NCBI GenBank assembly: GCA_035505655.1
Contig: DATJQP010000058.1
Span: forward strand, 1 to 64,000
Reading direction: 5' to 3'
DNA length: 64,000 nucleotides
Source of the DNA: JAGVPT01 sp035505655
Lineage (GTDB): Bacteria; Bacteroidota; Ignavibacteria; UBA10030; UBA8401
Shown here: piece by piece, positions 16,366 through 24,787 of the stretch
How the letters are laid out: each line of letters opens with the position of its first letter
How positions within the stretch are numbered: position 1 is the first letter of the stretch
Notes under the pieces: generated by a model
Told to the model about the DNA's origin: nothing
The model's input: only the letters and a program-made list of their open reading frames with translations
Databases searched by the model: none
Position numbers and translations under genes: made by a program

Positions 16366-17403
16366 ATGCTCAACGAGAACTCCATACAGTCGCTCCGAAG
16401 TCTCCTGGATACACTCACTATTTTGAAATCGACAAACCAGCACCAGAAGGTCCTTCATCACATCGTGGACCAGCTTTTCCGCATCTACCGGTGTCAGACG
16501 GCCGCGGTCGTCATCATCGACCCGAAGACGGAATATCTCCATGTGGAGAACAACTACGGGCTATCGCTCACGTTCTGCAAATCGTTCCGTACCCGGCTTG
16601 CCACCGGCGCCGTCGGCAAACTGCTGTGGACCGGGAGACCCATCCTGATCTCCGACAGCGCGGTCGACCCTCTGCAGGCTGCCGAGGTAACGCTTGAGTA
16701 TCCGTTCGGCTCGGCGGTCTGCCTCCAGATTGCCGTCGACCACCGGACCCTCGGTTACCTTCATGTCGACAGCAAGGAGAGCGGGAGGTTCACGGACGAG
16801 GACCTGACCACCCTTCAGGGATTTGCCGACATCGCCGGCCTCGCCCTTGTCAAGGCGCAGCTCTACGAGGAGAACCTTCAGCTCGAAGTCATCGACCGGG
16901 AAACCGGGCTCGAGAAATATGTCTCTTTCATCGAGAAGCTCAACGCGGGGATGGAGCGGGCGAAGGAGTTCAACGAGAACTTCTCCCTCCTCCTCCTCGA
17001 CGTCGATAACTTCAAGGATATCGTCCACACCTTCGGACACGATGCTTCGAAGAAGCTCCTGAAAGAAATGGGGGGTGTCGTGAAATCGAAGATACGTCCG
17101 ATTGATGCGTGCGGGCGGTACGGATTCGACGAATTCATCATCCTCCTATCCAACACGAAACTCGACGAGGCGATCGTGAGGGCAAAAGAACTCTCCGCCG
17201 CGATCGCACACACACCGTACACCGAGCAGAAGATCTTGTCCGCGGTGAGCATTGGGGTCTCATCGTATCCGGTCAATGGGCGAAGTTCCAATGAGCTGCT
17301 CCTCATCCTCAAGGAGGCGCTCTTCGAAGCCCAGCACGCAGGGCGGAATACCGTCTACTTCTACCCGACGATCAAGCAGGCAAAGGGCGAGCTTGTGAGT
17401 TGA
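16366..17403 (+). CDS. GAF domain protein with degenerate GGDEF domain
   Basis: Cytoplasmic signalling protein of 345 aa. A GAF domain (about 25-165) precedes a GGDEF-fold domain (about 178-335). The domain keeps the metal-binding Asp of LLDVDNFK (D212) but its signature reads GFDEF (253-257) instead of GGDEF, and the usual N of the ND pair and the GD of GHxxGD are missing (HTFGHDASKK). Diguanylate cyclase activity is therefore doubtful; nucleotide or c-di-GMP sensing or another cyclase activity is possible. A good Shine-Dalgarno AGGAGG (16351-16356) lies 9 nt before the ATG. The leader contains a terminator. The next gene, an MFS transporter, starts 99 nt downstream. Confidence 0.88.
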   Translation: MLNENSIQSLRSLLDTLTILKSTNQHQKVLHHIVDQLFRIYRCQTAAVVIIDPKTEYLHVENNYGLSLTFCKSFRTRLATGAVGKLLWTGRPILISDSAVDPLQAAEVTLEYPFGSAVCLQIAVDHRTLGYLHVDSKESGRFTDEDLTTLQGFADIAGLALVKAQLYEENLQLEVIDRETGLEKYVSFIEKLNAGMERAKEFNENFSLLLLDVDNFKDIVHTFGHDASKKLLKEMGGVVKSKIRPIDACGRYGFDEFIILLSNTKLDEAIVRAKELSAAIAHTPYTEQKILSAVSIGVSSYPVNGRSSNELLLILKEALFEAQHAGRNTVYFYPTIKQAKGELVS

Positions 17404-17502
17404 ACAGAGAGTGTTCGACGGACTTCCGTTCTCCGGGCGGCTTGCAATGTTTCCCAAATCGGGATACATTGACGGCATGGCTCCACATCGCCCTGCCCCT
17501 CG

Positions 17503-18678
17503 ATGACGAACAGTCTGTGGGAATTCCTCGGCCTTCGGCGTAACACCTTTGTCCTTCTGACGATGGTCATCCTCATCGGCATGGGGGAGCGGATGGCGGA
17601 GCGATTCCTTCCGATTTATCTCCTTGCCCTCGGGGGAGGCCTTCTCTCGATCGGGTATCTCAACGGAGCCAACAACCTCTTCAACGCCCTCTACGCGTAT
17701 CTGGGGGGATACGTCACGGACGCGGTCGGCTACAAACGCGCGCTCCTTCTCTTCAACCTCATTTCCGTCGCCGGCTATCTCATCGTCATCGTTTTCCCCT
17801 ATTGGCAGGCGGTGCTCGGCGGGTCGGTCCTGTTCCTTTCTTGGACGGCCATCTCCCTCCCTGCCACAATGGACCTCGTCGCCAGAAACCTCCCTTCATC
17901 GAAACGGACCATGGGGGTGTCGATGCATTCGCTCGTTCGCCGGGTTTCAATGGCCCTCGGACCAGTCCTCGGAGGTCTGCTCATCGTTTCGTACGGAGAG
18001 CGGACGGGAGTCCGGATAGCGTTCGGATTCGCCTCCCTTTTCGCCCTCATCGCGGTTGCCGTCCAGCAACTTCTTGTCGAAGATCCGGGGAAGCGAACGC
18101 AGGGTGAGCGTAGTCCCGTTAAGCTCTGGAAATTGGTTCCGCAACGGCTGAGGAGATTGCTGATCTCCGACATCCTCGTGCGATTCTGCGAGCAGATTCC
18201 GTACGCGTTCGTCGTGGTCTGGTGCATGAAGGTTGTCGGGATTTCCGCACTCCAGTTCGGGGTCTTGACCGCGGTCGAGATGGTGACCGCGGCCCTCATC
18301 TACATCCCGACGGCGTACTTCGCCGACCGGGGAGGGAGAAAGCCCTTCGTCGTCGCGACCTTCTGGATATTCGCCGCGTTCCCCCTCCTCCTCCTCTTCT
18401 CGACGAGCTACGCGCTCCTGTGGCCTGCGTTTATCGTGAGAGGGCTGAAGGAATTCGGCGAGCCGTCGAGAAAGGCATTGATCCTCGACCTGGCACCGGA
18501 GGGACGGAAGGCCGGAGTCTTCGGGCTCTATTATCTGGTAAGAGACGTCATCGTCTCGCTCGCTGCCTTCGGCGGCGCTCTGCTCTGGGAGCTTTCCCCT
18601 GCAGTGAATCTTTTCGCTGCATTTGCGTTCGGAGCGGTCGGGAGCATTCTCTTCATGCTGTTCGGATCCGATCAATGA
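17503..18678 (+). CDS. MFS transporter
   Basis: Inner-membrane secondary transporter of 391 aa with about twelve hydrophobic helices and a central charged loop near 195-215 (DPGKRTQGERS). Major-facilitator signatures are present: GGYVTDAVGYKRALL after TM2 and YFADRGGRKPFVV in the second half. The substrate cannot be inferred. The ATG at 17503 gives the first membrane-compatible N-terminus; no obvious Shine-Dalgarno precedes it. Its stop overlaps a possible ATG of the next gene (ATGA at 18675-18678), indicating cotranscription with the SAM hydroxide adenosyltransferase gene. Confidence 0.92.
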   Translation: MTNSLWEFLGLRRNTFVLLTMVILIGMGERMAERFLPIYLLALGGGLLSIGYLNGANNLFNALYAYLGGYVTDAVGYKRALLLFNLISVAGYLIVIVFPYWQAVLGGSVLFLSWTAISLPATMDLVARNLPSSKRTMGVSMHSLVRRVSMALGPVLGGLLIVSYGERTGVRIAFGFASLFALIAVAVQQLLVEDPGKRTQGERSPVKLWKLVPQRLRRLLISDILVRFCEQIPYAFVVVWCMKVVGISALQFGVLTAVEMVTAALIYIPTAYFADRGGRKPFVVATFWIFAAFPLLLLFSTSYALLWPAFIVRGLKEFGEPSRKALILDLAPEGRKAGVFGLYYLVRDVIVSLAAFGGALLWELSPAVNLFAAFAFGAVGSILFMLFGSDQ

Positions 18679-18707
18679 CCCGGACGGACGACAGGAGTCA
18701 GAAGACT

Positions 18708-19499
18708 ATGCCACAACACCGAAATACTTCGCGAGTCATCGCCCTCCTCACAGACTTCGGCGTGAACGATGAATACTCCGGTGTCATAAAGGGCGTGATC
18801 CTCTCGATCGCCCCGCTGGCGACGATCGTCGACATCACCCACAATGTCGATCCCCAGAACATTGAGGAAGCAGGCTATCTCCTTTGGGCCGCATACAGGC
18901 ATTTTCCCGAAGGATCCGTGTTCGTCTCCATCGTGGACCCGGGAGTGGGGACGAGGCGACGGATCCTCGCCGTTCAGGCAGGAGGTCGGATCTTCGTTGC
19001 CCCTGATAACGGGATCCTCGACTTTGTTCTTTCCGAAGAAAAAGTCCGGGCAGCCGTCCAACTGAGGACTGAAGGTGCGTTCGCGCACAAAGAAGTCTCA
19101 CACACATTTCACGGCAGGGACATTTTCGCTCCTGCGGCCGCGTGGCTCGCGGCCGGAATTCCCTTGTCGAAGCTCGGCGTGAGGCGGACGATTTCCCCTG
19201 TCCACTCGCCGTTTGTCGATTCGTTTGAGGAAGGGGATGCCGGAACGGTCCTCCATGTGGACCGGTTCGGAAATATCATCACGAACTTTCGCAGGAAGAA
19301 GACGGCGGAGGGTAACGGTGTGTTGCTGGGCGGAAGAAAAGTGAAACGATGGATTCGAAATTACGAGGAAGCCCCCGGGACCGAGCCGTGCCTCATCGTC
19401 GGGGGGACGGGGCTGGTGGAGATTGTTGTCAGAGGGGATAGCGCATCCCGCGTCCTCGGCATCAGGAAGGGGAGCGCCTTGAGAGTGATTGGCGGGTAG
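18708..19499 (+). CDS. SAM hydroxide adenosyltransferase (DUF62/SAM hydrolase family)
   Basis: Family enzymes hydrolyse S-adenosylmethionine to adenosine and methionine with an activated water; relatives are the fluorinase and chlorinase. The 263 aa product has the family landmarks LLTDFG near the start, GVIKGVI, the IVDPGVGT loop, VAPDNGIL, HTFHGRDIFAPAAAWL and a C-terminal domain with HVDRFGNIITN. The chosen ATG (18708) has AGGAG at 18693-18697, 10 nt upstream; an alternative ATG at 18675 overlaps the MFS stop and would add 11 residues. It faces gcvH, with only 21 nt between the two stops. The physiological role of the family is poorly defined. Confidence 0.92.
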   Translation: MPQHRNTSRVIALLTDFGVNDEYSGVIKGVILSIAPLATIVDITHNVDPQNIEEAGYLLWAAYRHFPEGSVFVSIVDPGVGTRRRILAVQAGGRIFVAPDNGILDFVLSEEKVRAAVQLRTEGAFAHKEVSHTFHGRDIFAPAAAWLAAGIPLSKLGVRRTISPVHSPFVDSFEEGDAGTVLHVDRFGNIITNFRRKKTAEGNGVLLGGRKVKRWIRNYEEAPGTEPCLIVGGTGLVEIVVRGDSASRVLGIRKGSALRVIGG

Positions 19500-19519
19500 G
19501 GGGAATGCCTCCGCCCCCT
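19498..19519. terminator. Possible hairpin between convergent genes
   Basis: AGGGGG (19498-19503) pairs with CCCCCT (19514-19519) in the 21 nt between the convergent SAM hydroxide adenosyltransferase and gcvH stops. No clear T-run follows on either strand, so it is only a candidate bidirectional terminator. Confidence 0.3.
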
Positions 19520-19520
19520 C

Positions 19521-19901
19521 TCACTTCGCGACGAGCTTCTTGTACGCTTCGACGTCAAGGAGATTGCCGAGTTCGGCCGGCTTCTCGATCTTCACCTTGA
19601 TCATCCACCCCTGGTCGTACGGGTCTTTGTTCACGAGCTCGGGAGAGTCGTGAATCTTCTTGTTGACCTCGAGCACCTCACCCGTTACCGGCGCGAAAAG
19701 ATCCGACACCGCCTTCACCGCCTCGACGGTGCCGAACGATTGTCCGCACTCAACCTTCTTCCCCGCGGCAGGAAGCTCGACAAAGACAATGTCTCCGAGT
19801 TCCCCCTGCGCATAATCCGTGATGCCGATATATCCGATCTCCCCTTCCACCCGGATCCACTCGTGATCCTTTGTGTATTTGAGGTTCGCTGGAAAATCCA
19901 T
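19521..19901 (-). CDS. gcvH: Glycine cleavage system H protein
   Basis: Lipoyl-carrier protein that shuttles the aminomethyl group between GcvP, GcvT and the lipoamide dehydrogenase. The 126 aa product has the H-protein start YTKDHEWIRVEG, the GDIVFVELP segment, and the lipoyl-lysine K63 in VEAVKAVSDL, followed by GEVLEVN and a C-terminal GWMIKVKIEKP. The ATG at 19901 yields the family length; the longer open frame to 20036 runs back into accC and was rejected. It starts 14 nt after the accC stop, so it is the last gene of the efp-accB-accC-gcvH run. gcvT and gcvP are not in the window. Confidence 0.96.
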   Translation of the reverse strand: MDFPANLKYTKDHEWIRVEGEIGYIGITDYAQGELGDIVFVELPAAGKKVECGQSFGTVEAVKAVSDLFAPVTGEVLEVNKKIHDSPELVNKDPYDQGWMIKVKIEKPAELGNLLDVEAYKKLVAK

Positions 19902-19915
19902 GCCTGCCTTCCGTC

Positions 19916-21256
19916 TTAGTCGTCGATCTTGAACGTGTCGATGAATTTTGTGTCGAACACGCCGCTTCTGAATTTTTCGTTCTTCATGACCGCCTTGTGG
20001 AAGGGAATCGTCGTATGGATACCTTCGATGATGCATTCCTCAAGGGCGTATTGCATCCTCACGACCGCCTCGTCCCTGGTATTCGCGTGGACGATGAGCT
20101 TCGCCACGAGGGAATCGTAGTACGGAGGAATCTGGTAGCCGGCATAAATGTGCGAGTCGATCCTGATCCCGGGCCCGCCGCCGAAATGGAGACTGGTGAT
20201 CTTCCCCGGTGACGGCCGGAAGTCGTGGTCCGGGTCTTCGGCGTTGATGCGGCATTCGATCGCGTGTCCCTGAAACTTCACCTTCTTCGGGCTCAGCCGT
20301 TTTCCCGCGGCAACCTCGATCTGTGCCTTGACGAGGTCGTACCCAGTCACAAACTCGGTCACGGGGTGCTCGACCTGAATACGGGTGTTCATCTCCATAA
20401 AATAGAAGTTGCCGTCCTTGTCGAGAAGGAACTCGATCGTTCCGGCTCCAAGGTACTTCACGCTTCTGGCTCCTTTGATCGCCGCGGCGCCCATCTTCTC
20501 CCGCAACTCGGCGTTCACCGCCGGGGAGGGAGACTCCTCGATCAGCTTCTGATGGCGCCTCTGGACAGAACAATCCCGCTCCCCGAGGTGGATGACGTTT
20601 CCCTGGGAATCGCCGAGGATCTGGATCTCCACGTGGCGGGGTTCTTCCAGGTATTTCTCCATGTAGACATCGGAGTTCCCGAAGGCCGTTTCGGCCTCGT
20701 GCCGCGCGGTTTGAAACGAATTCTCGACCTCCGCCTCGGACCGGACGATGCGCATGCCTCTGCCGCCTCCCCCCGCCGACGCTTTGATGATGACAGGGTA
20801 GCCGATCTCCAACGCAATTTTTTTTGCCTCGTTGACGTCCTTGATGACCCCGTCGCTCCCCGGGACGACCGGGACTCCCGCCTTCCGCATCGTATCCTTC
20901 GCCAGCGACTTGTCCCCCATGGCGGTGATCATTTCCGGTTTGGGACCGATGAACTGGAGTCCCGAGGTGATACAGATCTCGGAAAACTGAGCGTTCTCCG
21001 AAAGGAATCCGTATCCGGGATGGATGGCGTCCGCGTTCGTGATTTCGGCGGCGGCGAGAATGCGGGGGATGTTGAGATAGCTCTCTTTGGTCGGTGGAGG
21101 ACCGATACAAATCGCCTCGTCGGCAAACCGCACGTGGAGGGCGTAGCGATCTGCTTCCGAGAAGACGGCAACGGTGGAAATGCCGAGTTCACGGCAGGCG
21201 CGGATCACTCGCAGGGCGATTTCGCCCCTATTGGCGATGAGGATTTTGTTGAACAA
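19916..21256 (-). CDS. accC: Acetyl-CoA carboxylase, biotin carboxylase subunit
   Basis: ATP-dependent carboxylation of the biotin on AccB, the first half-reaction of malonyl-CoA synthesis. The 446 aa product matches the family length (about 450). It has the N-terminal KILIANRGEIALRVIRACRE, the ATP-grasp glycine loop KASAGGGGRGMR near 159-170, the EKYLEEPRHVEIQ segment and the catalytic FMEMNTRIQVEHPVTE near 285-300. It follows accB by 71 nt and precedes gcvH by 14 nt. The C-terminus FDTKFIDTF is typical. Confidence 0.97.
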   Translation of the reverse strand: MFNKILIANRGEIALRVIRACRELGISTVAVFSEADRYALHVRFADEAICIGPPPTKESYLNIPRILAAAEITNADAIHPGYGFLSENAQFSEICITSGLQFIGPKPEMITAMGDKSLAKDTMRKAGVPVVPGSDGVIKDVNEAKKIALEIGYPVIIKASAGGGGRGMRIVRSEAEVENSFQTARHEAETAFGNSDVYMEKYLEEPRHVEIQILGDSQGNVIHLGERDCSVQRRHQKLIEESPSPAVNAELREKMGAAAIKGARSVKYLGAGTIEFLLDKDGNFYFMEMNTRIQVEHPVTEFVTGYDLVKAQIEVAAGKRLSPKKVKFQGHAIECRINAEDPDHDFRPSPGKITSLHFGGGPGIRIDSHIYAGYQIPPYYDSLVAKLIVHANTRDEAVVRMQYALEECIIEGIHTTIPFHKAVMKNEKFRSGVFDTKFIDTFKIDD

Positions 21257-21327
21257 CCGCTTCTCCGGAAATCATCTACGAGGGCATTCGAGGGGCCGGG
21301 CGGGGAACCTCCGGCAGTGCAGCACGG

Positions 21328-21804
21328 TCACGCTGCTTCGACCAGGAACAGAACCTGATTGTACTCCACGGGCTTCGCGTTCTCAACGCAGACTTTGACG
21401 ATCTTGCCCGCAATGTCCGACTCGATTTCGTTCATGAGCTTCATCGCCTCGACGATGCAGACAACGCTCCCCGATTCGACATCCTGTCCCACGTCGACAT
21501 AATTCGCGGCATCGGGCGCCGGGGCCCGATAGAAGGTCCCGACGATCGGCGACTTGATCTCATGATATTTCTTTTCTGCGACGGGTGCCGGAGGAGCTTC
21601 GACGGCGGGGGCGAGAGGCTGTTGAGCCGGAGCAGGCTGGGCCGGAGGCGGAACGAAAAATGAGGGGGCGACCTGGTGAAAAGCGCTGACGTTGTTCGAG
21701 CTCTTTGCGATCCGGATCCTCACCCCTTTCTCCTCCAGCTCGATCTCGTTCACGCTGCTCTCCTCCACCATCTTCAGCACTTTCTTGACGTATGCTAGGT
21801 CCAT
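21328..21804 (-). CDS. accB: Acetyl-CoA carboxylase, biotin carboxyl carrier protein
   Basis: Carries biotin between AccC and carboxyltransferase. The 158 aa product has an N-terminal helix (VKKVLKMVEESSVNEIELEE), a Pro/Ala-rich flexible linker (about 45-78), and a C-terminal biotinyl domain with the biotin-lysine K122 in VEAMKLMNEIE. The ATG at 21804 is preceded by GGAG at a 5 nt spacing; a GTG two codons upstream is an alternative. It lies 39 nt after efp and 71 nt before accC, the usual FCB-group order. Confidence 0.96.
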   Translation of the reverse strand: MDLAYVKKVLKMVEESSVNEIELEEKGVRIRIAKSSNNVSAFHQVAPSFFVPPPAQPAPAQQPLAPAVEAPPAPVAEKKYHEIKSPIVGTFYRAPAPDAANYVDVGQDVESGSVVCIVEAMKLMNEIESDIAGKIVKVCVENAKPVEYNQVLFLVEAA

Positions 21805-21843
21805 TGGCACTCCATCGGGATGATGAATCGGCGGATCGAAGCG

Positions 21844-22407
21844 CTACTGCTTGACGCGTTCGAGGTATGCACCCGTGCGGGTGTCGACCCTGACGACGTC
21901 CCCCTCATTAATAAAGAGCGGCACGTTGACCGTGGCACCGGTCTCGACTCTGGCGGGCTTCGTCCCGGGGTTGGCGGTATCGCCCCTGACGCCCGGAACG
22001 GTTTCGACGACTTTCAGCTCGACGTTATACGGAAGTTCGGCTCCGACCGGGTCACTGCCGTCGAACATCACCTCGACCACGACCCCCTCTTTCAGGAACG
22101 GGGCTCCTTCGCCAAGGACCTTCTCGTCGATGGGGATCTGCTCGTACGTTTCCTGATCCATGAAGTGATAGCTTTGTCCGTCGTGGAAAAGGTACTGATA
22201 CTGCTTTCGCTCGACCCGGACGATTTCGACTTCTTCTCCCGACCGGAATCTGTTCTCCACGATCCTCCCGTTCCTGACATTGCGCATTTTAGCCTGGTAG
22301 AAAGCACGGAGGTTGCCCGGTGTCCGATGCTGGTACTCTTCAAGGAGGTGGAGCTCGCCGTTGAAACGGAGAAAAGTACCTACTTTAAGGTCGGAAGTCG
22401 TCGCCAT
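21844..22407 (-). CDS. efp: Elongation factor P
   Basis: Relieves ribosome stalling on polyproline by entering the E site. The 187 aa product has three OB-like domains, a mid-protein ERKQYQYLFHDG and the C-terminal signature VETGATVNVPLFINEGDVVRVDTRTG. The domain I loop that normally carries the modified Lys34 (PGKG) reads PGNL here (N32 at the tip), as I recall for Chlorobium EF-P, so no lysyl or rhamnosyl modification at that residue would be expected. A sigma70-like promoter lies at 22488-22516, giving a leader of about 73 nt. First gene of efp-accB-accC-gcvH. Confidence 0.95.
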   Translation of the reverse strand: MATTSDLKVGTFLRFNGELHLLEEYQHRTPGNLRAFYQAKMRNVRNGRIVENRFRSGEEVEIVRVERKQYQYLFHDGQSYHFMDQETYEQIPIDEKVLGEGAPFLKEGVVVEVMFDGSDPVGAELPYNVELKVVETVPGVRGDTANPGTKPARVETGATVNVPLFINEGDVVRVDTRTGAYLERVKQ

Positions 22408-22449
22408 GATATCCCTAACTCGTCGTTCTGCTGAACGTGATCGAAAAAT

Positions 22450-22478
22450 TTGAATAAAAGACGCGTATTGCGTATTTT
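22450..22478 (+). promoter_or_regulatory. Sigma70-like promoter for the small lipoprotein gene
   Basis: TTGAAT (22450-22455) and TATTTT (22473-22478) are separated by 17 nt, placing a start near 22485, about 46 nt before the GTG start codon at 22531. It faces the efp promoter, and each transcript would run through the other promoter. Confidence 0.6.
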
Positions 22479-22487
22479 AGCGGCAAA

Positions 22488-22516
22488 AATATAGTCAGAT
22501 TGGCCTAGAAAGTCAA
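22488..22516 (-). promoter_or_regulatory. Sigma70-like promoter for efp-accB-accC-gcvH
   Basis: On the minus strand TTGACT (22511-22516) and TATATT (22488-22493) are separated by exactly 17 nt. Expected start is near 22481, giving an efp leader of about 73 nt. The -35 hexamer touches the Shine-Dalgarno of the opposing lipoprotein gene. Confidence 0.75.
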
Positions 22517-22530
22517 GGAGGAAGGAGCCC

Positions 22531-22869
22531 GTGCCCCGCCGCTTCCTGTTCGTTTTGATCTGTCTGATCCCGATGTTCGCCGGATGTAACGCTCCTCATC
22601 CGCCGCACTACACCCATGCGACAGTCATCACCTATGCGGAGCTCCTCTCTTTTTACGAACGGGAGAAGATGATCGGGTCCGAACAGGATTCGACCTATCG
22701 GCGCAAGCTGAAAGAGTTCTTCGCCGAAAGAAAGATCGACGAAGGGGAGTTCAAGGACCGGATTGCCGCGCTCTCGCGCGATTACGGCACATGGAAGGTG
22801 TTTCTTGTCGAAGCAACGACCGCAGAGGACAGCATCAGGGTCGTGACCTCATCGCAGGTGCGGCGCTGA
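22531..22869 (+). CDS. Small predicted lipoprotein, unknown function
   Basis: A 112 aa product starting at GTG, preceded by AGGAGG (22516-22521) at a 9 nt spacing. The signal peptide ends in a lipobox FAGC with lipidation Cys19, so an outer- or inner-membrane lipoprotein is expected. The mature part is short, charged and predicted helical (YAELLSFYEREKMIGSEQDSTY, then RKIDEGEFKDRIAAL). I do not recognise a family. The gene converges on the double-GAF kinase gene, with 17 nt between stops, and is divergent from efp. Confidence 0.75.
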   Translation: MPRRFLFVLICLIPMFAGCNAPHPPHYTHATVITYAELLSFYEREKMIGSEQDSTYRRKLKEFFAERKIDEGEFKDRIAALSRDYGTWKVFLVEATTAEDSIRVVTSSQVRR

Positions 22870-22886
22870 GACCTGCACCGGCGGGG

Positions 22887-24695
22887 TCAGTTCCCTTTTT
22901 TGAGCGTGAACATAAAGCGGCTCCCCACTCCCACCTCGCTCTCCACCCAGATCTTCCCCCCGTGAGCCCGGATAATTTCGCGGCTGATCCACAAGCCCAA
23001 CCCCGATCCTTTGATGTTGCTCACCTCGGCCGACTCAACGCGGGAGAACTTCTGGAAAAGTTTCCCGAGCTGATTTTCGGGTATCCCGATCCCGCTGTCT
23101 TTGACGCTCAGAAGAATCTCGTCGTATCCGTGGGTCACGACGGAGATCTCTATCTTCCCCCCTCTCGGAGAGTACTTCACGGCGTTGGAAACAAGGTTCA
23201 GGAGCACCTGCCGGAGTTTGCTCTGATCCCCTTTGACGAACGAGGCGTCGAGCTCGATATTATACTGCAGCTCGTGCCTGTTCGAAAACTTCACCATCGA
23301 CACCGCCTCCTTGACGAGCGACTCGATGTTCACGAGCTTGAAATAGTAGCTGAGCTGGCCGGATTCCATCTTCGTGATCGTCAGCGTATCCTCGGCAAGC
23401 TGGCTGAGTTTCGTCGCCTGATCGATGATGATGTTGAGATACTCCCGCATGTGCTGGTTTGTCTCCGCCACGTCCTTCTTCACCAGGGATTTCGCCGCGA
23501 GCATGATGCTGGAGAGCGGAGTACGGAAGTCGTGTGAGACGATCCCGACAAAATCGGATTTCAGCTTATCGAGCTCCATGAGCTTCTTGTTCGTCTCTTT
23601 CACCTCATTATAGAGGGTGGCGTTGTGAATCGCGCTCCCGAGCTGATCGCAGAGTGTCCCGAGAACGAGGACGTCGGTCTCGTCGAACGCATGGAGCTTC
23701 GTATCCTCAACGTTGAGGATGCCGACAACGTCGGTTCCCACCTTGATCGGCAGGGCGAGCTCGGAGTTTGTGTTGTGGTAGGCGAAGGCGAGGTACCGCG
23801 GCTCGAGGGAGACGTCGTTCGCGAGGATCTTTTCCCCGTACATCGATACCCATCCAACGATGCCGACGCCCGCTTTCTGCCGGTAACCGTGAGGCAGAAA
23901 GTCGACGTAGTTTCCGGAATGGGCGGCGAGGACAGCATCCTGCGTCTCCTTGTCGACCATGAAGATCGTGACGTCGAAGTACGCGAAATTCTTCTGGATG
24001 GCGTCGGCCGCGAACTCAAGCATCTTGTCGAGATCGAGGGTTGAGGTCAGGCGCCCGGCGATCCGGTTGACAAGCTCGATCTGCGAAAGCCTCTTCTGCG
24101 CATTGTCGAACATCGCCGTGTGGCGGAGCGACATCGCGATATGAAAACTCAGGAGCTGCGCGAGCCACAGATCGGGCTGATTGTAGGCGTTCCGCTTTGA
24201 GGAACCGAAGCCGATGGCGCCGATGACTTCCGTGCTTGTCCTCAGCGGAACGATGAGCAGGGACCTCACCCCGACCTCAACGAACTTCCCTTCGAGCTGC
24301 GGGTTGAACGCGGGGGCCGACTCGATGTCGACAAAAATGCCGGTCTGGTTTTGAATCGCCCAGCCCGGCATGCCGACGTCGACGGCGAAGAGCTCGTGGT
24401 TGATCTCGAGCGAATCGGCGACTCTGCTCAGCGTGTTGATCCCGTAGTGAGTCTTGCTCCTGTTGAGGAGACTGATGAAAATGCACTCACCCTCGATAAG
24501 CCAGGAGACCTCCCCGCGAAGGACGTCAAGAATCTCGTCGCGGGATCCCGACTCGTCGATCTTGAGGGAGATCTCATTGAGGGTACTGATTTTCTTTGAA
24601 AAGCCTTGGGCTTCGAGGAGTCGATTCCGCAGCTCTTCTTTTGGCAACTCTAAGTTATTAGGAGACTGCCAATCGGAGGCCATTTCTTTAACCAT
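22887..24695 (-). CDS. Double-GAF sensor histidine kinase
   Basis: Soluble hybrid-free kinase of 602 aa. Two GAF domains (about 38-195 and 210-362) are followed by HisKA with phospho-acceptor H388 in VSHDFRTPLSS, and HATPase_c with N box NLVSNAVKYSP, G1 box DSGIGIPENQ, F box FQKFSR and G2 box GSGLGLWISREI. No membrane segment or receiver domain is seen. No response regulator gene is adjacent, so it is an orphan kinase here. It starts 92 nt downstream of the purM stop on the same strand; whether it has its own promoter is unclear (a TATATT lies upstream without a good -35). Confidence 0.93.
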   Translation of the reverse strand: MVKEMASDWQSPNNLELPKEELRNRLLEAQGFSKKISTLNEISLKIDESGSRDEILDVLRGEVSWLIEGECIFISLLNRSKTHYGINTLSRVADSLEINHELFAVDVGMPGWAIQNQTGIFVDIESAPAFNPQLEGKFVEVGVRSLLIVPLRTSTEVIGAIGFGSSKRNAYNQPDLWLAQLLSFHIAMSLRHTAMFDNAQKRLSQIELVNRIAGRLTSTLDLDKMLEFAADAIQKNFAYFDVTIFMVDKETQDAVLAAHSGNYVDFLPHGYRQKAGVGIVGWVSMYGEKILANDVSLEPRYLAFAYHNTNSELALPIKVGTDVVGILNVEDTKLHAFDETDVLVLGTLCDQLGSAIHNATLYNEVKETNKKLMELDKLKSDFVGIVSHDFRTPLSSIMLAAKSLVKKDVAETNQHMREYLNIIIDQATKLSQLAEDTLTITKMESGQLSYYFKLVNIESLVKEAVSMVKFSNRHELQYNIELDASFVKGDQSKLRQVLLNLVSNAVKYSPRGGKIEISVVTHGYDEILLSVKDSGIGIPENQLGKLFQKFSRVESAEVSNIKGSGLGLWISREIIRAHGGKIWVESEVGVGSRFMFTLKKGN

Positions 24696-24787
24696 TTATT
24701 CTTTCACTTCCACGGTATCGATGATACAATGAATATACCCTAACCTGCGGTGTTCCCCGACACGAGAAGAGCCGGGATCTCCCTTTT

